A stretch of 64,000 nucleotides of DNA from Verrucomicrobiota bacterium (GTDB taxonomy: Bacteria > Verrucomicrobiota > Verrucomicrobiia > Opitutales > Opitutaceae): positions 1 to 64,000 of the forward strand of contig JAEZGX010000039.1 of assembly GCA_023416735.1 (NCBI GenBank), in the 5' to 3' direction. Both the position numbers and the translations under genes were made by a program. This document shows positions 34,069 to 43,801 of the stretch, one piece after another. Positions within the stretch are counted from its first letter, which is position 1, and every line of letters begins with the position of its first letter. Under the pieces are notes generated by a model. That model worked only from the letters and a program-made list of their open reading frames with translations. It had not been told where the DNA came from and did not search any database.

Positions 34069-37000
34069 ATGCAAATGACAAAAGACAAACTCCTAGCCAA
34101 ATACGCGCTAGGCCTAGCGTCAGCGGCGGTGTTCGCCACTGGCGTTTCGCAGGCACAGCCTGCTCCCTCGGCATCTGCCGATGTTGATAGTGAAGAGGTG
34201 ATTGTGCTTTCGCCGTTCGAAGTGTCGGCGGAGGAGGAACGAGGCTATACTGCGGCCACCACGCTCGCGGGTAACCGTCTTAACACGGAACTCCGCGACA
34301 TCGGCAATGCGGTGACTGTTGTCACTACCCAGTTCCTTCAAGATATTGGTGCTACCAACAACGAAACGTTGCTTCAATATACGGTCGGCACGGAAGTTGG
34401 CAATATTGGCGGCAACTTTGCGGGCACGGGCGACAGCGCCTTCCTCGATGAGTCGAGCCGCTTTGTGAGCCCGAACCAGAACACGCGCGTTCGCGGTCTG
34501 GCCGAGGCTGACAATACCCGCGACTACTTCCTCTCCGATATCCCGTGGGATGGCTACAATGTCGATCGCGTCGACCTCCAGCGCGGACCGAACTCCATCC
34601 TTTTCGGCATGGGCAGCCCGGCCGGTATCATCAACGTTGGCCTGAAGCAGGCCTCCTATCGCAATGCCAACGAGGTGACGGTGCAGCTCGATCAATGGGG
34701 CAGCGCTCGGTTCACTGCCGACTTCAATCGCGTGCTCCTGAAGGACGAACTAGCCGTTCGCGTTATGGCTCTGCGCGATCGGGAAAAGTTTCAGCAGGAA
34801 CCCGCTTTCGAGGACGACGATCGGGTCATGGGTGCTCTCCGCTGGGAGCCCAAGTTCCTGCGCAAGGGTTCGGCCCGCACCATCATCAAGGCCAACTTCG
34901 AGACCGGTGACATCAACAGCAACCGTCCCCGCACACTGCCTCCGCTCGATTTGATTACCCCGTGGTTCTACACGGGCACTTACGAGGGCAGGTATCCGAG
35001 CGATGATCCGGCGACGCAGATTCGTGACCCGAACACCGGCGAGATCATCAATTACGCGAAGGGCGGTCCCCGCACCTTCAATCATCTGAACAAACAGACG
35101 TTCAATCCTCACGTTGTGATGGACGATAATTCCGGTCTCCCGCATCACGGACAAGCGCGGCCCAAAGTGAACGGCGGAACCGACAACGGTCGTCTCAGCC
35201 CGTATTTCCAGCCCTGGCTCGGAAATTACGGCCAGCAGTTCGGTGGCCCCAACGGCTTCTTCGCGACCGACGGCGGCACGCCCGAATACTGGCTGTGGGA
35301 AATCCGTGGCACGCGTGGTATTGGCCCCAATGGCAATGACGACAACGGCGTGGGCGAGTTCGCGTTCCATCGTCCTGTCGGTATCGCCACGGCGTCAGCG
35401 TTCGCGAAAGCCGCCCAATTGCCGTTCGCGGAAGTGTATAAGAACTATAATCTGTCGGACGCCACGGTCTTCGACTTCTACAACAACTTGCTCGATGGTC
35501 CGAACAAGTCGGAGTGGGCTGACTTCGATTCCTTCACGGCGTCGATCGCGCAGACGTTCATGAACGACAAGTTCGGCTTTGAATTGGTCTACAATGAGCA
35601 GAACTATAACAACGGTCAGATCGCGCTGCTCGATGGCGAACGCCAAGCAATCTATATCGACATGATGAGCGTCTATTCCGACGGCACCGCCGCTGGTAAA
35701 GACGGCATCAAGTTCCAAGACGGCACCCCGAACCCAAATGTGGGTCGCGCCTTCGTGACGGATAGTGGTCAAGGTGGCAATCGCAGCTATGAATCCGAAC
35801 GCAAGTCGAAGCGTGCTACTGCCTTCGTCACCCACGACTTCACCAAGAAGAGCCCCGACAGCGCGTTGGCCCACTTCTTCGGCCAACACACTCTAACGGC
35901 GCTGTGGGCGGAAGACGAACTGGATCGCGAGGACCGTTCCTGGCAGCGCTACGGTGTGCTCGACCAGAATTACTGGAACAAGTTCGACGGTGGCAGTGGC
36001 ATCCGCTTCACGGATAACGCCTTTGCGGTCAATCGCATCATCTACCTCGGTGATTCGCTGGCCAGCCGCTCGACGGCGTCTGGTGCCTACTTACCGCGCC
36101 TCCAGCAGCTTAACAATGCTACCAGTGGCACGATCCGCTTCTTCGATTCCACTTGGAACGCGCCCACCGTGGATCCCGCTGCGGTGTGGGAGAACCCCTA
36201 CTATCCCGTTGGCGACACCCGACGCGCCTCCACGCAATCGGAGAACTCGGCGAACTACGTTGGCTGGATCGATCAGCCCTTCCAGATCACCGATTCGGAA
36301 GCTTCCGCCGCCAACCGCGATGCTCTTACCACCAACGCCCGCCTCCGCCGCAATAAGGTGGAATCCAAAGCGTTCGTCTGGCAGGCGCATCTGTTCGATG
36401 GCGGCCTCGTCGGCACCTATGGTTATCGTGAAGACATCGCCGGCAGCTCGGAATTCTCGCAACAGGCTAGCTCCCGGCCTGCTCCCGGTTTCCTCGATTG
36501 GGATCCCAGCTACTATACACTCGATGGACGGACGTGGAACGAGCTGAAAGGCATCTCGCGCAGCTATTCGATCGTCGCTCACTTGGACGAGTTGCCGGTG
36601 ATCAAGAACGTAGCCGAAAAACTGCCCGTTCGCGTTTCGCTTTTCTACAACAAGGCGGAAAACTTCCAGCCTTTCGCTGGCCGCACGGACGTGTTCGGTG
36701 AGTCTATCCCGCTTCCTGCGGGCAACACGAAGGATCTCGGTATCCTCCTTGAAACCAAGGATGGCAAATACTCGCTGAAGGTGAACAAGTATGAGACTGC
36801 GGTTAACAACGCCTCCAGCAATTCCCTCAACGGTTCGTGGTTTATCGGTGCTTCGCAGCAATGGTCCGGCAATTGGGTCAATATCTTCGAACTCAATTGG
36901 AACGGTGGCGATTCCAGCACGGCGGCCAATCCTGGCGAAACCTCCAGCCGTTACGACTGGCAGGATGCTCCTGACCGTGAGGCCATGGCCATCGCCGCTT

Positions 37001-37830
37001 GGCGCGAGTGGCAGCAGAATCCGATTGCCAAGAAGCTGACAGACGCTTGGGGCATCGACGTCAACAACCGCACGTCGGGTTTGAACAGCACTCAGCCCGC
37101 CGGCTTTACCATCCAGGAAGACAGCTTCTCGAAGGGCTATGAAATCGAGTTGAATGCTCAACCTACGCGTAACTGGCGTCTGACGCTGAATGCCAGCAAG
37201 ACCTCGGCTACCCGCAGCAACATTGGCGGCGCCAACCTCGCTGAATTCGTTCAAGCTTACGAGACCTTCCTCAACACCACTGCAGTCGATGCCAACGGCA
37301 ACACCTTCCGTCCGGGTGGCGACCTGCGTATCTGGTGGGGTGGCGCTGGCAACGAGACGGCGCTGTTCCAGTGGAACAAGGAAGTGGGATCCCACTACCT
37401 CGCTCGCCACCTTCAAGAGGGCAGCAATGTGCCGGAACTGCGTGAATGGCGCTTCAATGCCATCACCAACTACGACTTCACGGAAGGTCGTCTGGCTGGC
37501 GTGAGCGTGGGTGCGGCGCTGCGTCACCAGAGCTCGATTGTGATCGGTTATCCGGCAATCCCGAATCCCGATACGTCCGTTTCATACCCAACCTATATCT
37601 TCGACATAGCCAATCCTTATGAGGGGCCCGCCGAAACGGATGTGGACATGTGGATCGGCTACGGACGGAGGGTATGGAAGGACATTGACTGGAGAATTCA
37701 ACTCAATGTGCGCAGTTTGGGGAAGGGCAACGACTTGATCCCGATCACGACGCAGCCTGATGGAACTCCGGCCGGTTATCGTATAGCGCCACGACAGTAT
37801 TTCACGCTTACGAACACGTTCCGATTCTAG
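34069..37830 (+). CDS. TonB-dependent outer membrane receptor (Opitutaceae-type)
   Basis: The product is 1253 aa. A signal peptide (1-30, ending VSQAQ) is followed by an acidic stretch with VIVLSPFEVSAEEERGY, a TonB-box/SPFEV motif seen in this receptor group. The plug domain follows (about 60-200: TVVTTQFLQDIGATNNETLL, then VDRVDLQRGPNSILFGMGSP, the conserved plug end) and a long beta barrel closes with YFTLTNTFRF, ending in aromatic Phe. It should import a large substrate through the outer membrane using TonB energy; siderophore or glycan are the usual ligands. Codon use and GC differ from the 33 kb before it. It has its own terminator. Confidence 0.94.
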   Translation: MQMTKDKLLAKYALGLASAAVFATGVSQAQPAPSASADVDSEEVIVLSPFEVSAEEERGYTAATTLAGNRLNTELRDIGNAVTVVTTQFLQDIGATNNETLLQYTVGTEVGNIGGNFAGTGDSAFLDESSRFVSPNQNTRVRGLAEADNTRDYFLSDIPWDGYNVDRVDLQRGPNSILFGMGSPAGIINVGLKQASYRNANEVTVQLDQWGSARFTADFNRVLLKDELAVRVMALRDREKFQQEPAFEDDDRVMGALRWEPKFLRKGSARTIIKANFETGDINSNRPRTLPPLDLITPWFYTGTYEGRYPSDDPATQIRDPNTGEIINYAKGGPRTFNHLNKQTFNPHVVMDDNSGLPHHGQARPKVNGGTDNGRLSPYFQPWLGNYGQQFGGPNGFFATDGGTPEYWLWEIRGTRGIGPNGNDDNGVGEFAFHRPVGIATASAFAKAAQLPFAEVYKNYNLSDATVFDFYNNLLDGPNKSEWADFDSFTASIAQTFMNDKFGFELVYNEQNYNNGQIALLDGERQAIYIDMMSVYSDGTAAGKDGIKFQDGTPNPNVGRAFVTDSGQGGNRSYESERKSKRATAFVTHDFTKKSPDSALAHFFGQHTLTALWAEDELDREDRSWQRYGVLDQNYWNKFDGGSGIRFTDNAFAVNRIIYLGDSLASRSTASGAYLPRLQQLNNATSGTIRFFDSTWNAPTVDPAAVWENPYYPVGDTRRASTQSENSANYVGWIDQPFQITDSEASAANRDALTTNARLRRNKVESKAFVWQAHLFDGGLVGTYGYREDIAGSSEFSQQASSRPAPGFLDWDPSYYTLDGRTWNELKGISRSYSIVAHLDELPVIKNVAEKLPVRVSLFYNKAENFQPFAGRTDVFGESIPLPAGNTKDLGILLETKDGKYSLKVNKYETAVNNASSNSLNGSWFIGASQQWSGNWVNIFELNWNGGDSSTAANPGETSSRYDWQDAPDREAMAIAAWREWQQNPIAKKLTDAWGIDVNNRTSGLNSTQPAGFTIQEDSFSKGYEIELNAQPTRNWRLTLNASKTSATRSNIGGANLAEFVQAYETFLNTTAVDANGNTFRPGGDLRIWWGGAGNETALFQWNKEVGSHYLARHLQEGSNVPELREWRFNAITNYDFTEGRLAGVSVGAALRHQSSIVIGYPAIPNPDTSVSYPTYIFDIANPYEGPAETDVDMWIGYGRRVWKDIDWRIQLNVRSLGKGNDLIPITTQPDGTPAGYRIAPRQYFTLTNTFRF

Positions 37831-37852
37831 GATCGTTGGTTTTCTGAATCTC

Positions 37853-37884
37853 GCGCCTCCCCGACAAAGGGAGGCGCTTTTTTT
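37853..37884 (+). terminator. Rho-independent terminator after TonB receptor
   Basis: A 9-bp perfect stem GCGCCTCCC/GGGAGGCGC with a 7-base loop is followed by seven T. It starts 22 bases after the TonB receptor stop. The remaining 266 bases to the convergent TPR gene contain no gene; a small CTACA/TGTAG hairpin lies at 38078-38090. Confidence 0.93.
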
Positions 37885-38150
37885 GGACGAACTGGGAGGA
37901 GTGTTCCGGGTGTATGACTGAATCGATACGAATGATGCCCGGCACACTCGCCGATAATGGTCGCAGGCGGTGACCGAGGGAGTTGTATCGATCGACTATC
38001 ATTTAAGTAGATCAAATAAGACCATAGCCGTCACAACGCTCCGAAGGTCTCGCCTCAGCCCTACCAGGCGGTGGCTGCTACAGTTTGTAGAGGCCATCGG
38101 GACACCGGCATCGCGAACAGGGGCAATAAACGAGTCAGGCGCGGATTCGT

Positions 38151-39953
38151 TTACGGAATTACCGAGAGAATTTCGCGGAAGTGACTCGCTGTTGCCGTCC
38201 TTCCGGAACGTTCGGCCTCTTGCAGTCCGTTGGACAGCACGCGCCGCGCATCCTGCAGCCGTCCCGCACGGACGTAAGCTTGACCGAGAAACAATGCACC
38301 TTGGGAATCTGCCGGCCGTGCTTGTTGGAAGGTTTCCAGGAGGGGGATGGCTTCTGCAATACGATCAGTGACCAAAAAACGCACGCCGAGAGCAGCGTTC
38401 AGCTCTGGATTCTCAGGTAGCAAGGCCAGTCCGGTGCGGTAGTGCCGCTCGGCGGCGGCCGGATCCCTTTGCTCGATGGCCTGGCCAGCTTGCAGCCGCC
38501 ACCGCGCCGTGATCTGTCGGATCTCGAGAACACCAGGATTAGCTTTGAGGAGGGGCAGCAGGTATTCTCCCACGGATTCGATTTGACCGGCTTCCATTTC
38601 AAGGCGAGCGAGCAGCAGTAAGGCTTTCGGATAAGTCGGCTGCATTTGCCGCGCATGGTTCAACGCCTGCACCGCCTCTTCGCGGCGCCCCTGTTCCAGC
38701 AAGATGAGCGCGAGAGCGAAGTCTGATTCGGCATGCGCCGGGTTGAGCTGCAGCGCACGGCGGTAGGCGGCGCTGGCTTCCGTCGGCCGATTCCTCCCTG
38801 TTAGTTGAAGGCCGAGCTCATGGTATAGTTCGGCGGAGTCTGGATGTCGGGTTAGACCTTCCTGCACGGCGTTCCACGCATCTTCATGGCGAGCAAGCGC
38901 ACGACATGTTTCACTCAGCTTCAGGTAGTGCATCGGCTTCGGTGCACCTCCTTGAGCCATGGCGAGGCCTTTCGTCAGGACATCGCGGGATGCCTCGAAT
39001 GCGCCTTGGTTCAACAACAATTCGCCCAGCATCTGATAACCGAGGGGCTCCGCGGGGGCTACCGCAATGGCGCGCTCGAATTGAGCGCGGCCCAGGTCGC
39101 CGGTTCCGGTTTGAAAGGCAACGACACCGAGGTGACAAAGGCGCGTCGGTTCATGGCAACGCGCGTTCAGCTCCATCATCCAAGGATCGTCGGCTTCACG
39201 AAAACGGCCGGCTTCCCGACCCAGCCACCGATGCTGATCGGCGAGATCCTCCCGGCCGACGGCAGCCTGCAACTCCGCGTAGAGATTGTGGGCCGTGGAA
39301 AATCGAGGGTGGTTCTTCAGTATCCGTTCCAGCCGACTCAGGGTCTCATCCGACCGTCCTCGCGATTGAGCGATGCGAGCGAGGCCGAGTTCGGCATAAG
39401 GATCGTCAGGCAACAGCTCCAGTCGACGACGGTAGTCGTGCTCCGCAGCCACGTGACGACCGCTTTTAAACTTCATTTCGGCGAGTTGCAGCCACGCAGG
39501 TGCGGCGGTGGGATCGGCAGCCACCACGAGCTGCAGTTCTTTTTCCGCCGCGACGTTATCGCCCGCAGTTCGAAGCAGGACGGCGAGGTAATAGTGCCAG
39601 CGCGCTTCATTGGGTCGGTGCCGGATCAGCAGACGCCAACAGAGTTCAGCTTCTCGGAAGAATCCATTGGCATGGCACAGCATGCCGAACTCGGCTAAGG
39701 GCGAGAACTCGCCCGCGACAGCTTGAGTGCGGGCGTTTTCCAGAAGCTCGCGTAATGAGGGGGTGGGAACCGCCGCCGGCACCGGAGGGATATCCGTGCG
39801 CAACTGGGCTAATCGCGTCTGGCGCAGCCATAAAGCGCCGACGCTGCAGCTTGCGAGGCCGGCCAGTGCGATCACGAAGAAGAAGATGCCCCGTTTTCGA
39901 CGGCGGCGGGCTGGGTCGCACTGGTTGGAGGATCCGTTCACTTCCTGCGCCAC
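38151..39953 (-). CDS. TPR-repeat protein C1, membrane-anchored
   Basis: The product is 600 aa. A basic N-terminus (RRRRKRG) precedes one helix, IFFFVIALAGLASCSVGALW, so the TPR part faces outward. About a dozen tetratricopeptide repeats fill residues 90-595, with classic A8/G8/P32 spacing (e.g. DPYAELGLARIAQSRGR, NPAHAESDFALALILLEQGR). It is a paralogue of the TPR gene at 55762: both carry a HANG[F/Y]xxEAxxC block and a DPW....CxxPxRL linker. It overlaps the FG-GAP gene by 16 bases and ends a three-gene operon led by the STT3-like protein. TPR proteins usually scaffold complexes. Confidence 0.92.
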   Translation of the reverse strand: MAQEVNGSSNQCDPARRRRKRGIFFFVIALAGLASCSVGALWLRQTRLAQLRTDIPPVPAAVPTPSLRELLENARTQAVAGEFSPLAEFGMLCHANGFFREAELCWRLLIRHRPNEARWHYYLAVLLRTAGDNVAAEKELQLVVAADPTAAPAWLQLAEMKFKSGRHVAAEHDYRRRLELLPDDPYAELGLARIAQSRGRSDETLSRLERILKNHPRFSTAHNLYAELQAAVGREDLADQHRWLGREAGRFREADDPWMMELNARCHEPTRLCHLGVVAFQTGTGDLGRAQFERAIAVAPAEPLGYQMLGELLLNQGAFEASRDVLTKGLAMAQGGAPKPMHYLKLSETCRALARHEDAWNAVQEGLTRHPDSAELYHELGLQLTGRNRPTEASAAYRRALQLNPAHAESDFALALILLEQGRREEAVQALNHARQMQPTYPKALLLLARLEMEAGQIESVGEYLLPLLKANPGVLEIRQITARWRLQAGQAIEQRDPAAAERHYRTGLALLPENPELNAALGVRFLVTDRIAEAIPLLETFQQARPADSQGALFLGQAYVRAGRLQDARRVLSNGLQEAERSGRTATASHFREILSVIP

Positions 39954-41245
39954 AAAGTGATGTTGCTCAGATTGTCGAAGGGAGGAAATACATGGAGAGC
40001 GCCGGTCACGATCTCCGGGGCTCCATCGCCATCGAGATCGCCCGTTGCGGCAGTCACGAGTTTGGTCGGGCTGCGCGCCAGGGGCACGGCCGTGAAGTTC
40101 TCGCGGCCGTCATTGAGCCAGGCCATGAGGGATACGGCATTCGGGTCGTCCCAGTCGGCGAACGCGCTCACCGCCACCAAGTCCGTGTGGCCATCGCCGT
40201 TGAGGTCCGCTGCGCACGGGGCGTAGGCGCCGGGGAGATGGCCCACTCGGTGAAAACGGAAGTTGCCCTGGCCGGTATTCTCGAGCCACTGGATACCATG
40301 CCACGCTCGGTTACCGTGCATGGCGTAGTCGAAACCGTCGCCGTTGGTGTAGATCAGGTCGGGTCTGCCGTCGCGGTTCACGTCGGCTACTTCCAATCCG
40401 CTGCTGCCGTAGTCCTCGTTGGTCGAGCCCCAAACCGGAGTGTCATTGAACTGACCTCGACCTGAATTGCGGAAGAGATGCACTTCCTCCCACTCCTGCG
40501 AAATGAGGGCGGCGAAGTCGGGGCGGCCGTCTCCGTCGAAATCAGACGTTGGCGTATGCACGGTGCCCGATTGGCGGTTTACCACGTGGCTCTCGAATAT
40601 CCATCCGCCCTTGTTCTCCATCCAACGTATCTCGCCTTGGGCGTAGCCAAACTGACCGACGACGAGGTCCAGCCGGCCATCCGTGTGTCCGGCCAAGTTC
40701 GCCGCGCGCACATCGCTCACGCGCGCGGTCCCCTTGAGCAGTGTTCGCGGCCGGAAGGATCGATTGTCGAGATTCTCAAGGACAAGCACTGAGCCGATGC
40801 GATCGTTGTTGGGCATGATCTGACCCATGCAGGCGACAAGCACATCAAGCCGGCCGCTGCCCTGAAGATCGGCGGCGGCCACATGTGCCGGAGCGGGCAC
40901 GTTGTCAGCAATCGTCTCCTCCGTGAATACACCGCGCGGATGCTGGCGGATCCAGCGCACGGTGTTGTTGCGAGCCTCACAATACAGCACGTCGGGCATT
41001 CCGTCCTGATCAAGATCGACGATCTGCAGATTTGTGACGATCGGCCGACCAAACTCGCTGGCGGGAGAGCCGATCGGAATTCCCACGTAGTCGAGACGCG
41101 GGAGCGTTTCCTGCCCTACAACCTCCCTCGTTACGAATTCTCCGGCGTCTTCGTTTTCTCCACGCGTGAGCTCCAAGCCTACATATCCGGCCAATGCTCC
41201 GCCGCATAACACGATCGTCACGAGAGCAGACTTCGGGAGTCCCAT
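39938..41245 (-). CDS. FG-GAP/VCBS repeat protein D1
   Basis: The product is 435 aa. An N-terminal helix (LVTIVLCGGALAGYVGLEL) is a signal anchor. The rest is a beta propeller with calcium-loop repeats such as DLDQDGMPDVLY, DFDGDGRPDFAA, DVNRDGRPDLIY and DLNGDGHTDLVA. Several blades carry a W or N at the conserved position (SRGVF- and ALISQ[EQ]WEEV-type blocks). It is a paralogue of the gene at 57230, same length (435 aa), and shares the motif GSTNEDYGSSGL. It lies four bases after the STT3-like gene and overlaps the TPR gene, so the three are cotranscribed. Ligand unknown. Confidence 0.92.
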   Translation of the reverse strand: MGLPKSALVTIVLCGGALAGYVGLELTRGENEDAGEFVTREVVGQETLPRLDYVGIPIGSPASEFGRPIVTNLQIVDLDQDGMPDVLYCEARNNTVRWIRQHPRGVFTEETIADNVPAPAHVAAADLQGSGRLDVLVACMGQIMPNNDRIGSVLVLENLDNRSFRPRTLLKGTARVSDVRAANLAGHTDGRLDLVVGQFGYAQGEIRWMENKGGWIFESHVVNRQSGTVHTPTSDFDGDGRPDFAALISQEWEEVHLFRNSGRGQFNDTPVWGSTNEDYGSSGLEVADVNRDGRPDLIYTNGDGFDYAMHGNRAWHGIQWLENTGQGNFRFHRVGHLPGAYAPCAADLNGDGHTDLVAVSAFADWDDPNAVSLMAWLNDGRENFTAVPLARSPTKLVTAATGDLDGDGAPEIVTGALHVFPPFDNLSNITLWRRK

Positions 41246-41249
41246 GATA

Positions 41250-43667
41250 TCAGAGCCGGCTGCTCATCTCGACGGGCAGCAATGCTAGCGATAGTCTTTT
41301 CAGCTCTGGATCGACGATGGGCTGGTTGAAGGCTTTCAGCAGAAGATGCAATCGATAGAGTGCGAGCGGCGTCAGGGATCGAAGCGACATTTCGTCGAGT
41401 TCCTCGACGCAGCGTTGCACTTGATGCCGCGCGAGATCGAGACGTTTGCCTTCGGTCAACACGATAGCGAGGCTCACGCGCCGGTCGAACAGCATGTCCT
41501 GATTGGCTTCGGTTTCGAGCAGAGGCAGCATACGATCAAACGCGCTTGAGAAGCCATCGGTGTGGCCAAGCCCGCTCCATATTAACGCGCGTGAGACGAG
41601 TGCGACGAAGTCGTCGGGGAACGAGTGCTCGAGCGCCTTCGTCACCGAGGCGGCTAGATCCGCTTGTCGGAGTTCGAGAAAGTATTCGGCGAGGCGACTG
41701 AGAGCAGTCACCTGATCTTGCACTTCCACCACTTCAAAGACTTCCACCGAGTGTCCTTCAAAACCTGGGATGCTGGGCAATGTGTAGGGGATCGGCTTCA
41801 ACCAGCGAGGGGGGCTCCATTGCTGCAGCAATCCCATCAGCGAGGTTTCCGGTTTGTTCGACGTGCGTCGCACGTATTCTGCGAGAAATGGATCCCATGA
41901 CGCGAGCACGATGTGCGTAATCTTCCGCCGCTCCACGAGCGCCATCGCTTCGTCCTGCGCCGTCGTGCCTGCGATTCGCAAGGCGGCAGCGAGCCCGCCC
42001 TTGTTGTGCCGATAGAGCGTGCCGAGCCCCCGAACCCCACCGTGATAGATCAGGGAGGTGGTGAGGTTGGGCGAAGCGAGCACGGTTGCACCCTCTGGTC
42101 CGGCACGAACGGCGAGCCAATGCGCGAGATCGCGCTCGATCAATGCTTCGACCTCGGTTGCGGTCACCACGTCAGCCTTCGAACGCGGCACCAGGAGCAG
42201 CAGGCCCGGCATCAGCACCAGGGCAAAAGCGACGGACCAGAGCGATTGCGTGGTCCGCGGCGTCCGCGCCCGCCGCAAGGAGACGGAGACCGCCACCGCC
42301 AGCAACGCGAGTAGCGCCGCATCGAGAATGTTCCACCAGCGCAACTGCACGCACGCGAATCCCAGTGCGATGACAACGGGGCCAAGCGCGATCGCGAGCG
42401 CCGAACGATCGCCAACATCGGTTCGTTGGAAGACCAGCAATCGAACAGCAGGAATGAGGAGGACCAGCGGCAGGCAGGTTGCGAGGAGGATCGCGTTGAG
42501 TCCGTTGCGCGAAAGCCAATCGCTCAAATTGGTGGCGACGGGAGCATTCGGCAAGGAGGTCAAACGTGCGGCCACCGGTTCTGGGGTCAGAAAACCGTGC
42601 CAGCCCGTCCACCCAAGCGCGACGGTAAGTGCGATGAGCAGAAGCCCTGGTCCGGCGGCGGCCCAGATGTTGCCACGCACCGATCGCGGCGAGCCAGCCG
42701 TTGGTCGGGCCACGGTGCGCGCGAGCAATTCACCTCCGATGACCCAGCCAAGGGCATAGAGCGGGTGGACCGCGTCTAATCGCCACCCGCCAAGGTGCGA
42801 CGGAGAATATTCGATCAGATACATCGCCAGCGTCGCCGTTGCGCCGCCCCACGCCCACATCCGCCAAGGTGCGGGCGGACGGCTGGCACCAGAGCGATGC
42901 ACAATCCAACCCGCGCCTAGCCCTCCGACAGCGATGCCCGCGAGAATGGGCGCTTGTGTTTGGATATCCAACCAAAGCCCGAGGCCGCCGACGATGCCGG
43001 CGAAAAAGAAACGCCGGTTCGCCGATACCTCGCTGGAGCCCGACGCACCCGTTACAACCAACGGCAATACGCTTCCCAAAACGCAGCCGATCACCAGTCC
43101 ACGATCTGCCGGCTGGCCCGCCAGGAAGCTGCCGCCCAGCGGGAACATCGCGGCAAACCCCACCGCCACCAGCGCAGCCGGCAAAGTGCCGAATCGGCGC
43201 GCAACAAAGATGGTCAGGCCGACTAACAAGATCACGTGCAACAAGGGATCCGAGAACAATGCGGCGCGCTCGACCGAGATCCCCACGGGGCGACTCGACA
43301 ACGTGTGTTCTGCCCATGCGAGAGCGCCCAGCCACCAGCGATAAGCGGATGCGGAAGGGACTTCACGCCCGGCCGGCGCGTTGTCGTAGTCCACATGGCG
43401 CACACGGGCAGGTCCGTCGGCCAGCATCTGCTGGGTTTGCAGGATCCACTGAGCACTGAGTGGATCGCGTCCTGGCAGAATCAACTGACGCACGCCTCCG
43501 GAGTAGCCCGTCGCGGACGCGGCGTCGATTGCCGGTGGCGTGCCTGCGAGTTCGGAGACATGGACCACCTGGCGTATTCGAATCACGCTCATTCCTACGA
43601 TGAAGCTGCAGGCCAGGACTGGCACAATGAGCCAGGCGCGGAAAGAAAGCCGGGAGGGGAATTTCAT
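41250..43667 (-). CDS. Polytopic membrane protein, STT3/GT-C-like, with TPR-like tail
   Basis: The product is 805 aa with about 12 membrane helices in residues 10-490 and a soluble C-terminal part. After the first helix, GRDPLSAQWILQTQQMLADG then DYDNAPAGRE places Asp68, Asp93 and Asp95 where STT3/PglB/AglB enzymes have their catalytic Asp and the D..NxPxG segment of the first external loop. The rest of the helix arrangement agrees with a GT-C fold, but I cannot see a WWD motif. The C-terminal segment LAEYFLELRQADLAASVTKA looks TPR-like. It could transfer a lipid-linked glycan to protein or another acceptor. The function is a hypothesis; another GT-C activity is possible. Confidence 0.55.
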   Translation of the reverse strand: MKFPSRLSFRAWLIVPVLACSFIVGMSVIRIRQVVHVSELAGTPPAIDAASATGYSGGVRQLILPGRDPLSAQWILQTQQMLADGPARVRHVDYDNAPAGREVPSASAYRWWLGALAWAEHTLSSRPVGISVERAALFSDPLLHVILLVGLTIFVARRFGTLPAALVAVGFAAMFPLGGSFLAGQPADRGLVIGCVLGSVLPLVVTGASGSSEVSANRRFFFAGIVGGLGLWLDIQTQAPILAGIAVGGLGAGWIVHRSGASRPPAPWRMWAWGGATATLAMYLIEYSPSHLGGWRLDAVHPLYALGWVIGGELLARTVARPTAGSPRSVRGNIWAAAGPGLLLIALTVALGWTGWHGFLTPEPVAARLTSLPNAPVATNLSDWLSRNGLNAILLATCLPLVLLIPAVRLLVFQRTDVGDRSALAIALGPVVIALGFACVQLRWWNILDAALLALLAVAVSVSLRRARTPRTTQSLWSVAFALVLMPGLLLLVPRSKADVVTATEVEALIERDLAHWLAVRAGPEGATVLASPNLTTSLIYHGGVRGLGTLYRHNKGGLAAALRIAGTTAQDEAMALVERRKITHIVLASWDPFLAEYVRRTSNKPETSLMGLLQQWSPPRWLKPIPYTLPSIPGFEGHSVEVFEVVEVQDQVTALSRLAEYFLELRQADLAASVTKALEHSFPDDFVALVSRALIWSGLGHTDGFSSAFDRMLPLLETEANQDMLFDRRVSLAIVLTEGKRLDLARHQVQRCVEELDEMSLRSLTPLALYRLHLLLKAFNQPIVDPELKRLSLALLPVEMSSRL

Positions 43668-43681
43668 CAGGATCGCCGACG

Positions 43682-43801
43682 CGATAAAGAGGTTTCGGAC
43701 TCAAGGGCGGCGATGCGGCCGAGGCAAGCGAAGTTCGGGCGCTTCGGCCGCTCTGCCGGCATTGACTCGCCTGGAGGAAAACCGTCCCTTCTTCTTTATC
43801 G
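43682..43801. promoter_or_regulatory. Shared leader box in the divergent promoter region
   Basis: The 9-bp word TCTTTATCG lies at 43793-43801 on the plus strand, right before the ATG of gene A1 (43802). Its reverse complement CGATAAAGA is at 43682-43690, so the same word appears in the leader of the minus-strand operon 14 bases before its ATG. The 134-base gap thus has a matching word in each outgoing transcript. A common transcription or translation signal is possible. Confidence 0.35.

Noticed and set aside
36091..37527. 478-codon minus-strand frame inside the TonB receptor
   Set aside because: No start context or family match; the plus-strand receptor is complete with signal peptide and terminal Phe.
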